NCBI RefSeq assembly: GCF_900108515.1
Contig: NZ_FNWW01000001.1
Coordinates: 372,001 to 436,000 of the forward strand
Reading direction: 5' to 3'
Source: Halobacillus karajensis
GTDB lineage: Bacteria; Bacillota; Bacilli; Bacillales; Halobacillaceae
DNA: 64,000 nt
Shown here: positions 42,842 to 52,698 of the stretch, piece by piece
Position numbering within the stretch: position 1 is the first letter of the stretch
How the letters are laid out: each line of letters opens with the position of its first letter
Program-made: the position numbers and the translations under genes
Notes under the pieces: generated by a model
What the model saw: the letters and a program-made list of their open reading frames with translations, nothing else
Database searches by the model: none
What the model was told of the DNA's origin: nothing

Positions 42842-44197
42842 TTAAGAAACCTTTACTTTTTGAGGATTATTATACTTCTTATTCTTTATGCTAAAGTACG
42901 AATTCATTATTATAAGAGCTAAATAAAAGTAAGTATTATATTTAGCTAACGACTGTAAACTTAGTAGATAAAATAAAAAACTTAAAAGAGGAAGTAGAGA
43001 TATGAACGTTACTCTACCTTTAAATTTCATTTTTTCAACCCTAAATATTAAGCATATAAATATTACAAATAAGACACTCCCTATTATTCCCCATGAAATC
43101 ATCATTTCTAGGTACGAGTTATGTGGCCCAACGATTGCTCCTTGCAATTTTATATTATAATTATTCAAATAACCCATTACTCCCTCTCCAAATAATATTT
43201 GTAGGAGAGATGCCTCGGAAAACTTATTCCAGTATAATTCTACAACAAGTGAACGTGATCCACTCAATTCACTTATACTATTTGATAAAGCAAACCGATT
43301 ATAAATAGATCTTATTATATTTAATATTTCATTAATAAAAGGTAGAGCGATTAAAGTAGACATACCAATTATTGATAAAGAAAATTTCTTATATATTTTT
43401 TTGCTTGAAAGTAGGCTGTAAATTAAATAGATAATAAATACACCTGAACTAACTATAATAAAACTACGAGAAAGTGTCATTAAACCTAAGATATACATAG
43501 TTACAATTAATACAATATAGTTGGTTTTTATTTTATTTTCTTTCACTTGTATATTAATTAAGAAGAGTATAGCTAACAAAACACTCATACCAAATCCATT
43601 GGGGTCGCCGCTAGCACCTTCAAATCTATAATAATCCTTATGATTTTGAAGTAAGCTTATCAAACCAAGCATTGCGGAATTAAAAATGCCTAGAACAAAT
43701 GAAATAGTTATTTTTTTGAAATCCAACACAATGTCATTATCAGCTATCAAGATAAATGCATATAAAATTAAAATTGCCCATCTAACTAAGGAAATGACTT
43801 CAGAGGACGAATAATTTACCATGTGAAGCAATTCATAACCTATTAATAATAAATACATCACAAGGAAATTACGATTAATTTTTAGCTTGTTAAATCTACT
43901 AATGCTAAACTTCAAAAAAGATAATAATAATATTATAGTTGCGTAAGAAAAACCCTTTTCGTATGAAATAAATATATCAAGAGAAGGTAGTAAGAAAAAT
44001 ATTAAATATATATTTTTCATGTAATTAAAACATAAAATGTAAATACTTAATAAAATAGCAACAATAACTAAAAATATATTTTCCTCATTTGATGCATTCA
44101 AAGCTAGCAAAAAAATAGTAGCCATATAGAATAATATATTCGCAATTATTGAAAAGGTTTTTTTATTTATTTTTAATTCCTTATTTCTAATAATCAT
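42842..44197 (-). CDS. O-antigen ligase/polymerase family protein (Wzy)
   Basis: A 451-residue membrane protein with about eleven hydrophobic helices and a large outer loop near residues 290-370 containing SISELSGSRSLVVELYWNKF and GPHNSYLEMMISWGIIGSVL; the latter is the O-antigen polymerase signature (H-N-S-Y/L). Wzy joins repeat units on the outer membrane face. It is very AT-rich, as polymerase genes usually are, and lies between the flippase and two glycosyltransferases, as expected for the specificity-determining core of the locus. Confidence 0.86.
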   Translation of the reverse strand: MIIRNKELKINKKTFSIIANILFYMATIFLLALNASNEENIFLVIVAILLSIYILCFNYMKNIYLIFFLLPSLDIFISYEKGFSYATIILLLSFLKFSISRFNKLKINRNFLVMYLLLIGYELLHMVNYSSSEVISLVRWAILILYAFILIADNDIVLDFKKITISFVLGIFNSAMLGLISLLQNHKDYYRFEGASGDPNGFGMSVLLAILFLINIQVKENKIKTNYIVLIVTMYILGLMTLSRSFIIVSSGVFIIYLIYSLLSSKKIYKKFSLSIIGMSTLIALPFINEILNIIRSIYNRFALSNSISELSGSRSLVVELYWNKFSEASLLQILFGEGVMGYLNNYNIKLQGAIVGPHNSYLEMMISWGIIGSVLFVIFICLIFRVEKMKFKGRVTFISLLPLLSFLFYLLSLQSLAKYNTYFYLALIIMNSYFSIKNKKYNNPQKVKVS

Positions 44198-44217
44198 AAT
44201 CCTACCCTCTAATTTAG

Positions 44218-45321
44218 TTAATACTTTACATCATACATTTTCATCAATCGAGTTATATTATCTTTTAAACTATATCCTTTAGCACTTAAAGCTTCAGCTG
44301 CTTTTGGTTTTCCTTCTTTTTGATGTTTCGACATTTTAATAAGGCAATCAGCCCATGTGTCAGGCCCTTTTGATAGATCTAAAAAGGTAATACTTCCATT
44401 ATTAATATCAGTTTCCTTTGAAATCCCTGATGATACCACACAAGGCACATCACTCACTTGTGCCTCTAATAAAGAAACTGGTACACCTTCAAAGTGTGAA
44501 GGAAATATTAATACATTAAACATATTCATTAACTCTGGAATATCAGACCTTAATCCAGTTAATACAAACTTATCACTTAGACCTCTCTCCTTAATCTTCC
44601 CTTCTATTTCGCGCTTTAGAGGGCCATCTCCCACTAGTACAATTTTAAAGTTATCAGTGATCCTACATAATGATTCCGCAACCTCTATAATAAATGAGTG
44701 ATTTTTAACCTCTGAAAATCTTCCAACATGTCCTATTACTAAATCTGAGTTGATTTGAAATAACCGTTTGTAATTTATAGAATCATATTGACTTAAATTA
44801 GTATATTTCTCAATATCAATTGCATTTGTAAGAATTTCATAGCTTCTATTCCCAAACAAAAAACTTCCAGCATCATCTCCGCATGCTACTAACTTTGTTG
44901 CATTAATTATGGATAGATTCTTCAAAAAAACTAAGTATTTCCTTTGCCATTTTTGCTCTACATCACTAGTATGTATATGACATATCCTTTGTTTAATTCC
45001 TGCTAGCCTTGCTGCAAATAAAGAAAATCCCGATTTGTAACCATGATGTACGTGTATCGCCTTGTATGGTCCATTCTCCTTACAAACTTTAAATACTCTA
45101 TTCACATGTGTGAAAGGTCCATCACTTTTAATATAGGGGATTTTAAATATTTTGCCTCCCTTGTTTAGTATTTCTTCTTTTAATGGTCCGTCATTGAACG
45201 TTATAAAATCAAACTGTACTTTATTAGTATCCACCTTTCTATATAAATTCATAACCATAGATGATATGCCACCGTATGATGTAGTTGGTATCACATGTAA
45301 TATTTTTGTAGGTGTTCTCAC
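44218..45321 (-). CDS. Glycosyltransferase family 4 (GT-B), EpsF-like
   Basis: A 367-residue GT4 glycosyltransferase. The N-terminal domain opens ILHVIPTTSYGGISSMVMN, with a glycine-rich loop, and the C-terminal nucleotide-sugar domain has IGHVGRFSEVKNHSFIIEV and PSHFEGVPVSLLEAQVSDVPC with the E-x7-E catalytic pattern. It overlaps the preceding glycosyltransferase by 1 bp and is its clear paralogue, suggesting duplication with altered sugar specificity. Donor and linkage unknown. Confidence 0.88.
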   Translation of the reverse strand: MRTPTKILHVIPTTSYGGISSMVMNLYRKVDTNKVQFDFITFNDGPLKEEILNKGGKIFKIPYIKSDGPFTHVNRVFKVCKENGPYKAIHVHHGYKSGFSLFAARLAGIKQRICHIHTSDVEQKWQRKYLVFLKNLSIINATKLVACGDDAGSFLFGNRSYEILTNAIDIEKYTNLSQYDSINYKRLFQINSDLVIGHVGRFSEVKNHSFIIEVAESLCRITDNFKIVLVGDGPLKREIEGKIKERGLSDKFVLTGLRSDIPELMNMFNVLIFPSHFEGVPVSLLEAQVSDVPCVVSSGISKETDINNGSITFLDLSKGPDTWADCLIKMSKHQKEGKPKAAEALSAKGYSLKDNITRLMKMYDVKY

Positions 45322-46466
45322 TATTTAATTACACTCCTTTCATGTAGCCCATAAGACTGATATAGATCCTTTATTTCCGATTCAAGAAGCATCCCTTTCT
45401 TAATGAATTTTTCTTTTATATAATACTTATCTGTAGGAGTCAATAAAGATTGAGCTTTTATCTCTTCCTTCCAATCTTCCACGCTTTGGTCTAATGAAAC
45501 AAATTTAACTAAATTTAGTCCCATATCCACTTCTACTGGCAATGATTTAGATACAACACAAGGGGTACCAGCTGCCTGGGCTTCAATCACAACTCCACCT
45601 AACCCTTCATATATAGAAGGCATAATTAATACATCTAATAGTTTCATAATTTGTGGAATATCGTTTCTTACACCTAAAAAAACAATTTGTTCTTTTAAAC
45701 CTTCTTTTTCTACAAGGGTTTCAATACTTCTTCTTAGTTCTCCATCACCAGCCAGTATTAACTTTGCATCAATTCCTTCAGCAATAATTGATTTAAATAC
45801 TTTTATAGTAAATTTATGATTTTTCATAAAACTGAAGCGTCCTACCTGGCCAATGATCAGTTGCCCTTCGGTTATACCTAATTCCTCTTTAAGGTTTTCG
45901 TCTTTACTTGCGCTCATATACTTTTCTATATCAATTGCGTTTGGCACAACTCGAACACGACCAAATTCAACAACCCTTTTTCCAAAAACATATTCTCCGG
46001 CTTTTTTACTTATAGCTAATAAAGAAGTACTATTTCTTACTATTAAATTTCTTCCAAGACTAATAAATATCTTTTTAAGTATTTTCTTATGAGATTTTGT
46101 AGAAGTTGTTCTTGCATGACTTACTCTATATTTAATCCCTGCTATTCTCGCTATTAAACACACTATTCCAGAATGATAAGATGTGTGTGTGTGTACAGCT
46201 TGATAATCATCATTTTTTCTGAACACTCTATATAAATCATAGACATGCTTAAAAATATTTTTTCTAGGACTAGTCACAACAATTTTCTTACCGCCCATTC
46301 CTCTAATTTCGCTATCGTAATAATGGCGGTTATTGTCCAATACTATGAAATCGAACTGCACATCATTTCTATTAATTTTCCGATATACATCCATTATCCG
46401 AGACTCTGCCCCGCCAGTATTCATGGTAGCAAATACATGTACAATCTTAATTGGCGTTTGCTTCAT
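45321..46466 (-). CDS. Glycosyltransferase family 4 (GT-B), EpsF-like
   Basis: A 381-residue GT4 glycosyltransferase. Motifs: IVHVFATMNTGGAESRIMD at the start, the membrane-near HTHTSYHSGIVCLIARIAG, IGQVGRFSFMKNHKFTIKV, and MPSIYEGLGGVVIEAQAAGTP with the two catalytic glutamates. It is similar in layout to the next gene. It stands 64 bp after the epimerase, and base composition turns more AT-rich from here leftwards. Role: adds one sugar of the repeat unit at the cytoplasmic membrane face. Confidence 0.88.
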   Translation of the reverse strand: MKQTPIKIVHVFATMNTGGAESRIMDVYRKINRNDVQFDFIVLDNNRHYYDSEIRGMGGKKIVVTSPRKNIFKHVYDLYRVFRKNDDYQAVHTHTSYHSGIVCLIARIAGIKYRVSHARTTSTKSHKKILKKIFISLGRNLIVRNSTSLLAISKKAGEYVFGKRVVEFGRVRVVPNAIDIEKYMSASKDENLKEELGITEGQLIIGQVGRFSFMKNHKFTIKVFKSIIAEGIDAKLILAGDGELRRSIETLVEKEGLKEQIVFLGVRNDIPQIMKLLDVLIMPSIYEGLGGVVIEAQAAGTPCVVSKSLPVEVDMGLNLVKFVSLDQSVEDWKEEIKAQSLLTPTDKYYIKEKFIKKGMLLESEIKDLYQSYGLHERSVIK

Positions 46467-46530
46467 TATTTATCAGTACCTTTACTATAATAAAATAAAA
46501 TATAATAATACTTATAGATAAATGAAAAAG

Positions 46531-47508
46531 TCACAGGTTAACTTTGTACCAATCTAATGCGTGTTTAAAACCATCATGAAAGTTCCATTGAGGGTTATAA
46601 TTTAAGAACTTTTTTGCATTAGATATATCAGCTAAACTATGTTTAATATCCCCTTTTCTGTTTGGCCCATATTCTGGATCAATATTCTTATCTAGTAAGC
46701 TTTTCATGATTGGATAAATGAAATTCAAACTATAACTCTCACCATAAGCAACATTGTATGCATAACCACTGGCTTCTTGTGTTGCTATGCATGCTTTTAA
46801 ATTTGCTTCAATTACATTATCAATATATGTGAAATCTCTACTTTGTTCACCATCACCATTAATGATAGGAGAGGTATTATTTAGTAGTTGCTTTGCAAAT
46901 AACGGAATGACTGCAGCATATTGAGAATGTGGATCTTGCCTTCTCCCGTACACATTAAAATATCTTAAACCAATACATTCTAGTCCATATAAATCAGTAT
47001 ATAAATTTCCATACAGCTCATTAACTTTCTTAGTAATTGCATATGGAGATAAAGGTTGACCTTCCTGTCCTTCAACCTTAGGCAACCTTGATGAATCTCC
47101 ATAAACAGCTGATGAGGATGCATACACTAATCGTTTGATTCCTTTTGTATTCCTAGCGGCTTCCATTATATTATGAGTACCCTTAATATTATTATCTTCA
47201 TAAATTAAAGGTTTCTCTACAGACCTCGGAACAGAACCAAGGGCAGCTTGATGTAATACATAGTCTACATCTTTACATCCCTTCAAACATGTTTCATAGT
47301 CCCTAATATCACCTTCAATAAATTCATATCGATCTTCGCCACTAAAACATTCTACGTTTTCTAGTTTCCCTGTCGAAAAATTATCAAGACCTCTTACTTC
47401 ATAACCTAACTCAAGTATAGCTTCTACTAAATTAGAGCCTATAAACCCTGCAGAGCCAGTAACTAAAAACTTTGAGCCTTCCGGAAATACCAAATCTTTA
47501 TATCCCAT
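46531..47508 (-). CDS. UDP-N-acetylglucosamine/galactosamine 4-epimerase type SDR enzyme (WbpP/TviC-like)
   Basis: A 325-residue extended short-chain dehydrogenase. The NAD motif is GSAGFIGSNL (18-27), the catalytic pair lies in YASSSAVYGD and SPYAITKK (Tyr-x3-Lys), and QAALGSVPRSVEKPL matches WbpP-type UDP-GlcNAc 4-epimerases. It follows a WbpO-like dehydrogenase by 1 bp. The pair parallels TviB/TviC of the Vi antigen and WbpO/WbpP of Pseudomonas, which make UDP-GalNAcA. The predicted product here is therefore UDP-N-acetylgalactosaminuronate, an acidic sugar. Confidence 0.87.
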   Translation of the reverse strand: MGYKDLVFPEGSKFLVTGSAGFIGSNLVEAILELGYEVRGLDNFSTGKLENVECFSGEDRYEFIEGDIRDYETCLKGCKDVDYVLHQAALGSVPRSVEKPLIYEDNNIKGTHNIMEAARNTKGIKRLVYASSSAVYGDSSRLPKVEGQEGQPLSPYAITKKVNELYGNLYTDLYGLECIGLRYFNVYGRRQDPHSQYAAVIPLFAKQLLNNTSPIINGDGEQSRDFTYIDNVIEANLKACIATQEASGYAYNVAYGESYSLNFIYPIMKSLLDKNIDPEYGPNRKGDIKHSLADISNAKKFLNYNPQWNFHDGFKHALDWYKVNL

Positions 47509-47509
47509 A

Positions 47510-48883
47510 TTATAACCTCCAGTAATCGTAACCTTTATCCATAGCCTCTTCTTTATTAAAAAGACCTTTAATATCCATTAATACATGATTTTCATTCATG
47601 TTGCTTACATTTTCAGTAGTTGCAGCAACCTCTTGCAAACCTTTCATAGTAGAATAACAATTATACAAACTTTTCAGGTCATCCAAATTAAGAGTGTTGA
47701 ACTCTTTATGAGGAACTGCAAAAATAACAGCATCTACATTATTCACTTCTTCCATGTTGCAAGTATTAATCTTATATTCATTCCATAAATCTTCTTTATC
47801 AGCTACAGGATCAACAACCTTAACTTCCACCCCATATTCTTCAAGTTCATTTACAACATCTACTACTTTAGTATTCCTAACATCAGGACAATCTTCTTTG
47901 AATGTCACACCAAAAATAGCAACTTTAGCTCCATTTATTTGTTTATTAGCCTTAATCATCTTTTTAACTGTATTTTCAGCAACATACTTGCCCATATCAT
48001 CATTGATCTTTCGTCCAGATAAGATGATTTGTGAGTAATACCCCATTTGTTCCGCTTTATAAGTAAGATAATAAGGATCTACTCCAATACAGTGCCCCCC
48101 TACTAAACCAGGGAAAAACTTGAGAAAGTTCCACTTAGTACCTGCTGCCTCCAGCACTGCTTTTGTATCAATCTCCATTTTATTAAAAATAATGGATAAC
48201 TCATTCATAAATGCAATATTAATGTCCCTTTGAGCATTCTCAATAACTTTTGCAGCTTCTGCAACTTGAATACTTTCAGCTCTATGAACACCAACATCAA
48301 CGACTAACTCATAAACTTTTGCAACAATGTTTAATGTTTCTTCGTCCATTCCTGAAACTACTTTCACTATAGATTCTAATCTATGTTCTTTATCTCCAGG
48401 ATTAATTCTTTCGGGGGAGTATCCAACTTTGAAGTCTTTTCCACACCTCAACCCAGACTCCTGTTCAAGAATCGGAACACAAACCTCTTCAGTAACACCA
48501 GGATAAACGGTAGATTCAAATACGACTATAGAGCCCTTCGATAAATTTCTACCTAAAGTTTTGCTAGCTGACTTAACAGGAGTGAGGTCAGGGGTTCGGT
48601 CTTCTTTCACCGGTGTTGGAACAGCAACAATGTGAAATTTTGCTTCTCTAAGCTTCTCTTCCTCATAGGTGAAGTCAATAGTTGTCTCCTTGATTACTTC
48701 GTCTCCAACTTCTTTAGTAGGATCTATCCCATTTTTATAAAGGTTGACCTTTTCTTTGTGAATATCAAAGCCAATTACATCAGCTTTTTTTGCAAAAGCC
48801 ACAGCAATTGGCATCCCCACATATCCAAGACCAACCAAAGAGACTTTTTCTTCTTTTTGAACAATTCTATCATATAAGTTCAT
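47510..48883 (-). CDS. UDP-N-acetylhexosamine 6-dehydrogenase (WbpO/TviB-like)
   Basis: A 457-residue UDP-sugar dehydrogenase that oxidises C6 twice to a carboxylate. The NAD motif is GLGYVGMPIAVAFA (18-31), and the catalytic Cys is in LVGGHCIGVDPYYLTYKAEQ. This form of the motif is typical of UDP-GalNAc/UDP-GlcNAc dehydrogenases rather than UDP-glucose dehydrogenase. The C-terminal DYWRL end is also typical. It is coupled to the 4-epimerase (1-bp spacing). Expected effect: a uronic acid and hence a negatively charged polymer. Confidence 0.9.
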   Translation of the reverse strand: MNLYDRIVQKEEKVSLVGLGYVGMPIAVAFAKKADVIGFDIHKEKVNLYKNGIDPTKEVGDEVIKETTIDFTYEEEKLREAKFHIVAVPTPVKEDRTPDLTPVKSASKTLGRNLSKGSIVVFESTVYPGVTEEVCVPILEQESGLRCGKDFKVGYSPERINPGDKEHRLESIVKVVSGMDEETLNIVAKVYELVVDVGVHRAESIQVAEAAKVIENAQRDINIAFMNELSIIFNKMEIDTKAVLEAAGTKWNFLKFFPGLVGGHCIGVDPYYLTYKAEQMGYYSQIILSGRKINDDMGKYVAENTVKKMIKANKQINGAKVAIFGVTFKEDCPDVRNTKVVDVVNELEEYGVEVKVVDPVADKEDLWNEYKINTCNMEEVNNVDAVIFAVPHKEFNTLNLDDLKSLYNCYSTMKGLQEVAATTENVSNMNENHVLMDIKGLFNKEEAMDKGYDYWRL

Positions 48884-48898
48884 ACTAACTCTCCTTAT

Positions 48899-49984
48899 TT
48901 AAGAACCAATTTCATTTAAGTATGATTGAATTACAATTTGCCGATCGTATTCTTTTTCCATTTTATTACGAGCTGCAACCCCCATGTCTTTTTTTTGTTT
49001 ATGAGGCAATTCAATGAAATCATTAATAGTTTCTATTAAACTAGCTACATCTTTTGCCTTAAAACCTAAACCACTAACACCCTCATCAAAGGTTTCTTTA
49101 CAGCCCGGTATATTCGAAGCTAAGACAGGCCTTCCTGTAGCTGCAGATTCTAAAAGTACATTTGAGGTCCCTTCATGGTAAGAAGGGAGTATGATTGCAT
49201 GTGCCTTTTTCATAAATTCCTGTATATCGGACCGTTGTCCATAGTAATTAATTATCCCTTTATCATTTAAATCATTTAACTTGTCAGCATAGCCTTCTTC
49301 ACTTGGACCAACAATATTAAATGAGACATTTAAATTTCTATGCTTGAAATATTGAGCCGCTTCTAAAAGTTCATTTATACCTTTAGCCTTCATAATTCTA
49401 CCTACAAAAAGGAAATTAACTTTTTCATTCACATCAGGGTAATTTTGGTATGCATTCTGCTGTAGATTTACACCAGATCCAGGTATTAGGTTCACTTTTG
49501 AATTTACAAGCTTATTACTCAAAAAATAATCCATATTAGACCTATTTTGAAAAAATACACTTTTTGCCTTTCTTAACCCTTGTTTATAGAGATTCAGTAC
49601 TATACGTTGCATTAACCCTTTATTTTCAACAGACGTTCCTAAGCCAGTAACATTTACAATGTAAGGCTTCCTCATCAATCTACAAGCAATGCCCCCATAT
49701 ATATTTGGTTTAATAGTATAGGTTAAGACTATATCCGGATTAACATTTTTCAATATAGAGATATAGCTGATTAACAAAATCAGATCACTAGCAGGGTTTG
49801 TTCCTCTCCGATCCACATTAGTATCTATAAATTCACAACCCATTGCTCTCAATTTAGGAACATATAGATTGTCATTTGGTAGAGCGATAACAACTTCATC
49901 TCCCCTACTTATTAACTCCTCTAATAACTCTTTTCTGAATTTATATAAGCCCATGCCGAAATTGGCTAATACAAGTACCTTCAT
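48899..49984 (-). CDS. Glycosyltransferase family 4, EpsD/PglA-like
   Basis: A 361-residue GT4 enzyme. The N-terminal region NFGMGLYKFRKELLEELIS and TIKPNIYGGIACRLMRKPYI match EpsD/CapM/PglA-type transferases, which add the second sugar onto an undecaprenyl-linked primer. The C-terminal domain has FVGRIMKAKGINELLEAAQ and PSYHEGTSNVLLESAATGRP with both catalytic Glu. It overlaps the acetyltransferase gene by 4 bp, placing it directly after primer synthesis genes, in agreement with a second-step role. Confidence 0.88.
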   Translation of the reverse strand: MKVLVLANFGMGLYKFRKELLEELISRGDEVVIALPNDNLYVPKLRAMGCEFIDTNVDRRGTNPASDLILLISYISILKNVNPDIVLTYTIKPNIYGGIACRLMRKPYIVNVTGLGTSVENKGLMQRIVLNLYKQGLRKAKSVFFQNRSNMDYFLSNKLVNSKVNLIPGSGVNLQQNAYQNYPDVNEKVNFLFVGRIMKAKGINELLEAAQYFKHRNLNVSFNIVGPSEEGYADKLNDLNDKGIINYYGQRSDIQEFMKKAHAIILPSYHEGTSNVLLESAATGRPVLASNIPGCKETFDEGVSGLGFKAKDVASLIETINDFIELPHKQKKDMGVAARNKMEKEYDRQIVIQSYLNEIGS

Positions 49985-50610
49985 AAATGAACTCTCCTAG
50001 CAGGAACCCCGATATAGGTGCCGATCTCATCAATATCTTTAACGACTACAGCCCCAGCCCCAAGTTGGCAAGAATCCGTGATCTTTATATTATTGCTAAC
50101 CGTACACCCTATCCCTAACCATGATTTATCCCCTACAGTAACAGTTCCAGCTAAATGAGACCCAGGAGACACATGAACGAAGTTGCCAAGTTCATTATCA
50201 TGATCAAGAGTTGAGGAAGTATTGATTATACAACCTTTTCCAATTCGACTCCCGCTGTTAATTACGACACCTGCCATCACCACAGATCCCTTTCCAATGT
50301 GAACATTGGATCCTATAATTGCATTAGGATGAACCAAAGTCGTTATAGTGGCTCCCTTATTTTCTAAATCCTCTTGTACTGACTGTCTTATAAGATTATC
50401 TCCAATACCTACGACACAAGCACATTCGTCTATGTACTTCCATAAATCTTTTACTTTACCTACAACTTTATAGCCTAAGGTCTCTGTTTGTTCACTTTTA
50501 TCATCTATAAACAGGACCTCTTCCCACTCACCAGATTGCTTGGCTATATCAGCAATAACCTTACCGTGGCCACTGGCCCCAATTATAAGCAGTTTATTCA
50601 TTATCGACAT
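49981..50610 (-). CDS. epsM: Sugar N-acetyltransferase, PglD/EpsM type
   Basis: A 209-residue NeuD/PglD-family acetyltransferase with an N-terminal Rossmann-like UDP-sugar domain (LLIIGASGHGKVIADIA at 6-22) and a C-terminal left-handed beta-helix (about 85-205) ending YIGVPARRV. The conserved catalytic His lies in INTSSTLDHDNELG. It would acetylate the 4-amino group made by the aminotransferase upstream, giving UDP-di-N-acetylbacillosamine. Overlaps its neighbours on both sides (17 bp and 4 bp), so it is firmly in the operon. Confidence 0.88.
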   Translation of the reverse strand: MSIMNKLLIIGASGHGKVIADIAKQSGEWEEVLFIDDKSEQTETLGYKVVGKVKDLWKYIDECACVVGIGDNLIRQSVQEDLENKGATITTLVHPNAIIGSNVHIGKGSVVMAGVVINSGSRIGKGCIINTSSTLDHDNELGNFVHVSPGSHLAGTVTVGDKSWLGIGCTVSNNIKITDSCQLGAGAVVVKDIDEIGTYIGVPARRVHL

Positions 50611-51238
50611 CCTTCTTGTTCCCCCTAAAGGGTTCTACAGTAGCTGCTTCTTCAGAATTAATCCCTTCTCGTATAAATACCTTTTTTATGGTAGTTAAGA
50701 TGATTTTTATGTCTTTAGAGATAGAAACATTGTCTACATAATGAACATCTAAATCAAATTTTTCTTCCCAACTAATCGCATTCCTACCATTAACTTGAGC
50801 TAAACCAGTAAGTCCCGGTTTTACTTCATGTCGTCGTTTTTGGTGAGAGTTGTACAGTGGGAGATACCCCATTAATAAAGGTCTCGGACCAACAATAGAC
50901 ATATCTCCTTTAATTATATTAAATAGTTCTGGCAACTCATCGAGTGAGGTTGCTCTCAAAAAGGTACCGAATTTAGTTAAACGGAGGTGATCCGGTAGGA
51001 GTGCACCTTTTTCATCTTTGTCATCTGTCATCGTTCTAAACTTATACATAAAAAATGGCCTTCCATAAAGTCCAGGACGTTCTTGTTTAAACAAAATGGG
51101 AGATCCAAGTTTCTTTCTAACCATGATAGATACTATTACGAAAGGGACGCTTAGAAGAATAATAGCCATAGAGGAAAGGATAATATCAACTAGCCTTTTT
51201 AAGAAACCTTCATAAACCCCTTTATTTCTATGCGCCAT
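50594..51238 (-). CDS. epsL: Initiating sugar-phosphate transferase, PglC/EpsL type
   Basis: A 214-residue phosphoglycosyl transferase of the small monotopic PglC type, one re-entrant membrane helix near the N-terminus (LKRLVDIILSSMAIILLSVP). The catalytic Asp-Glu pair lies in SLDELPELFNIIKGDMSIVG and PGLTGLAQVNGRN is the C-terminal signature. It transfers sugar-1-phosphate to undecaprenyl phosphate, starting the repeat unit. The ATG at 51238 overlaps the aminotransferase stop by 1 bp (TAATG); a longer frame to 51319 lies inside that gene and is rejected. Confidence 0.9.
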   Translation of the reverse strand: MAHRNKGVYEGFLKRLVDIILSSMAIILLSVPFVIVSIMVRKKLGSPILFKQERPGLYGRPFFMYKFRTMTDDKDEKGALLPDHLRLTKFGTFLRATSLDELPELFNIIKGDMSIVGPRPLLMGYLPLYNSHQKRRHEVKPGLTGLAQVNGRNAISWEEKFDLDVHYVDNVSISKDIKIILTTIKKVFIREGINSEEAATVEPFRGNKKDVDNE

Positions 51239-52353
51239 TACTCCATCCACAAACCTTTCATTGTTTTCACAACTAAATCCAACTCTTCGTTTGACATTTT
51301 CGTATCGGATGGTAAGCAAATACCATTCTGGAATAAGTCTTCAGATACCCTCGTTCCTACAAAGTCAAAGTTCTCAAAGTACGGTTGGATATGCATAGGT
51401 TTCCAAACAGGTCTTGATTCAATATTTTCCTTTTCCAAAGCTTTCATTACATCCATTGGCCTTATTTTACCCTTCAAAGTTAAAGAACTTAACCAATAAT
51501 TCGGTTCATCCCAGTCGTTAACAGGCATGAATTCAACACCCTCAAGCTGATCAAGCTCTTTCTTATAATACTCAAAAATATATTTCTTCTTTTCAACTCT
51601 TTGATCTAGCACCTTAAGCTGCCCTCTTCCAATTCCAGCAACTACATTACTCATACGATAATTAAAGCCTAATTCACTATGCTGATAATGCCTCGCTTGA
51701 TCCCGGGATTGAGTAGCCCAAAATCTTGCTTTACTTATCTTTTCTTCGTTATTCGATACAAGCATCCCACCACCAGATGTTGTAATGATCTTGTTTCCAT
51801 TAAATGAAAAGATTCCATAATCTCCAAATGTTCCTGTATGTTTACCTTTGTAATAGCCACCCAAAGACTCCGCTGCATCTTCAATAACAGCGACATCGTG
51901 CTTATTACAAACCTCCATAATTTTATCCATATCAGCTGATAAACCATATAAATGCACTACAATTACAGCCTTTACTTCTGGGTACTTTTCAAAAGCTTCT
52001 TCTAGTGCTTTTGGACACATATTCCACGTTTCATAATTACTATCTATGAATACTGGCGTAGCATTTTGATAGATTATAGGATTTGCCGTAGCTGAAAATG
52101 TTAGGGTTGGACAAAAAACTATATCTCCTTCCTTAACATCAGCAGCTTTCAATGCTAAATGAATAGCAGCAGTCCCCGATGATAAAGCAGCAGCTGCTTC
52201 AGACCCGACTTTTTCCGCTAATTCTAATTCAAATTGATTAACATTCTCCCCCAATGGCGCAATCCAGTTGGTATCAAAAGCTTCTTGTACGTATTGCTGT
52301 TCATAACCTTCATCACTCATGTGAGGGGATGAAAGAAAAATCCGATCTCCCAT
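51238..52353 (-). CDS. epsN: DegT/DnrJ/EryC1 aminotransferase, PglE/EpsN type
   Basis: A 371-residue PLP aminotransferase that aminates the 4-keto-6-deoxy sugar made by the dehydratase at 52951. It begins MGDRIFLSSPHMSDEGYEQ, with SSGTAAIHLAL as phosphate loop and the PLP lysine in FSFNGNKIITTSGGGM. The ATG at 52353 matches the family N-terminus; the frame extends to 52464 without family similarity. A weak ribosome site (GGAAGG, 11 bp away) precedes it. It lies about 600 bp from the dehydratase, separated by a remnant-bearing spacer. Confidence 0.88.
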   Translation of the reverse strand: MGDRIFLSSPHMSDEGYEQQYVQEAFDTNWIAPLGENVNQFELELAEKVGSEAAAALSSGTAAIHLALKAADVKEGDIVFCPTLTFSATANPIIYQNATPVFIDSNYETWNMCPKALEEAFEKYPEVKAVIVVHLYGLSADMDKIMEVCNKHDVAVIEDAAESLGGYYKGKHTGTFGDYGIFSFNGNKIITTSGGGMLVSNNEEKISKARFWATQSRDQARHYQHSELGFNYRMSNVVAGIGRGQLKVLDQRVEKKKYIFEYYKKELDQLEGVEFMPVNDWDEPNYWLSSLTLKGKIRPMDVMKALEKENIESRPVWKPMHIQPYFENFDFVGTRVSEDLFQNGICLPSDTKMSNEELDLVVKTMKGLWME

Positions 52354-52698
52354 ATAAAAAACTTCCTTCCATTCTTTCTTCTCTTTTAGTCTGCATCCAT
52401 CAGCTAAACTTCTTGCTCTGCCTTTTCTCTGTTTATCAAAGAACATAAAGATTTCAGGGCTCAAAATATACCGTTCTCAAATCACAGAAGAGAGGTTTGA
52501 TTCATAACTAAGTCAGCAGCTGACCAGCCAAAGTTTTTGCATCGTAAAATAATATCTCCTTGGATAACATACTAAAATTTACCTCTATCAATTTGCAGTC
52601 ACACCAAATTGCAATAGCAAGGACTTTTGGTTCTTTTTAATGGATAAAGTGAATCTTCACATTGAGTGTTGGGTACACTGCTTTAAAGAAGATCACAC
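52354..52698. other. Spacer upstream of the aminotransferase
   Basis: No gene or convincing signal is seen between the aminotransferase start and the remnant at 52699. The first 110 bp are an open extension of the aminotransferase frame lacking family similarity. The spacer probably carries the promoter for the downstream genes after an insertion or deletion. Confidence 0.4.
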
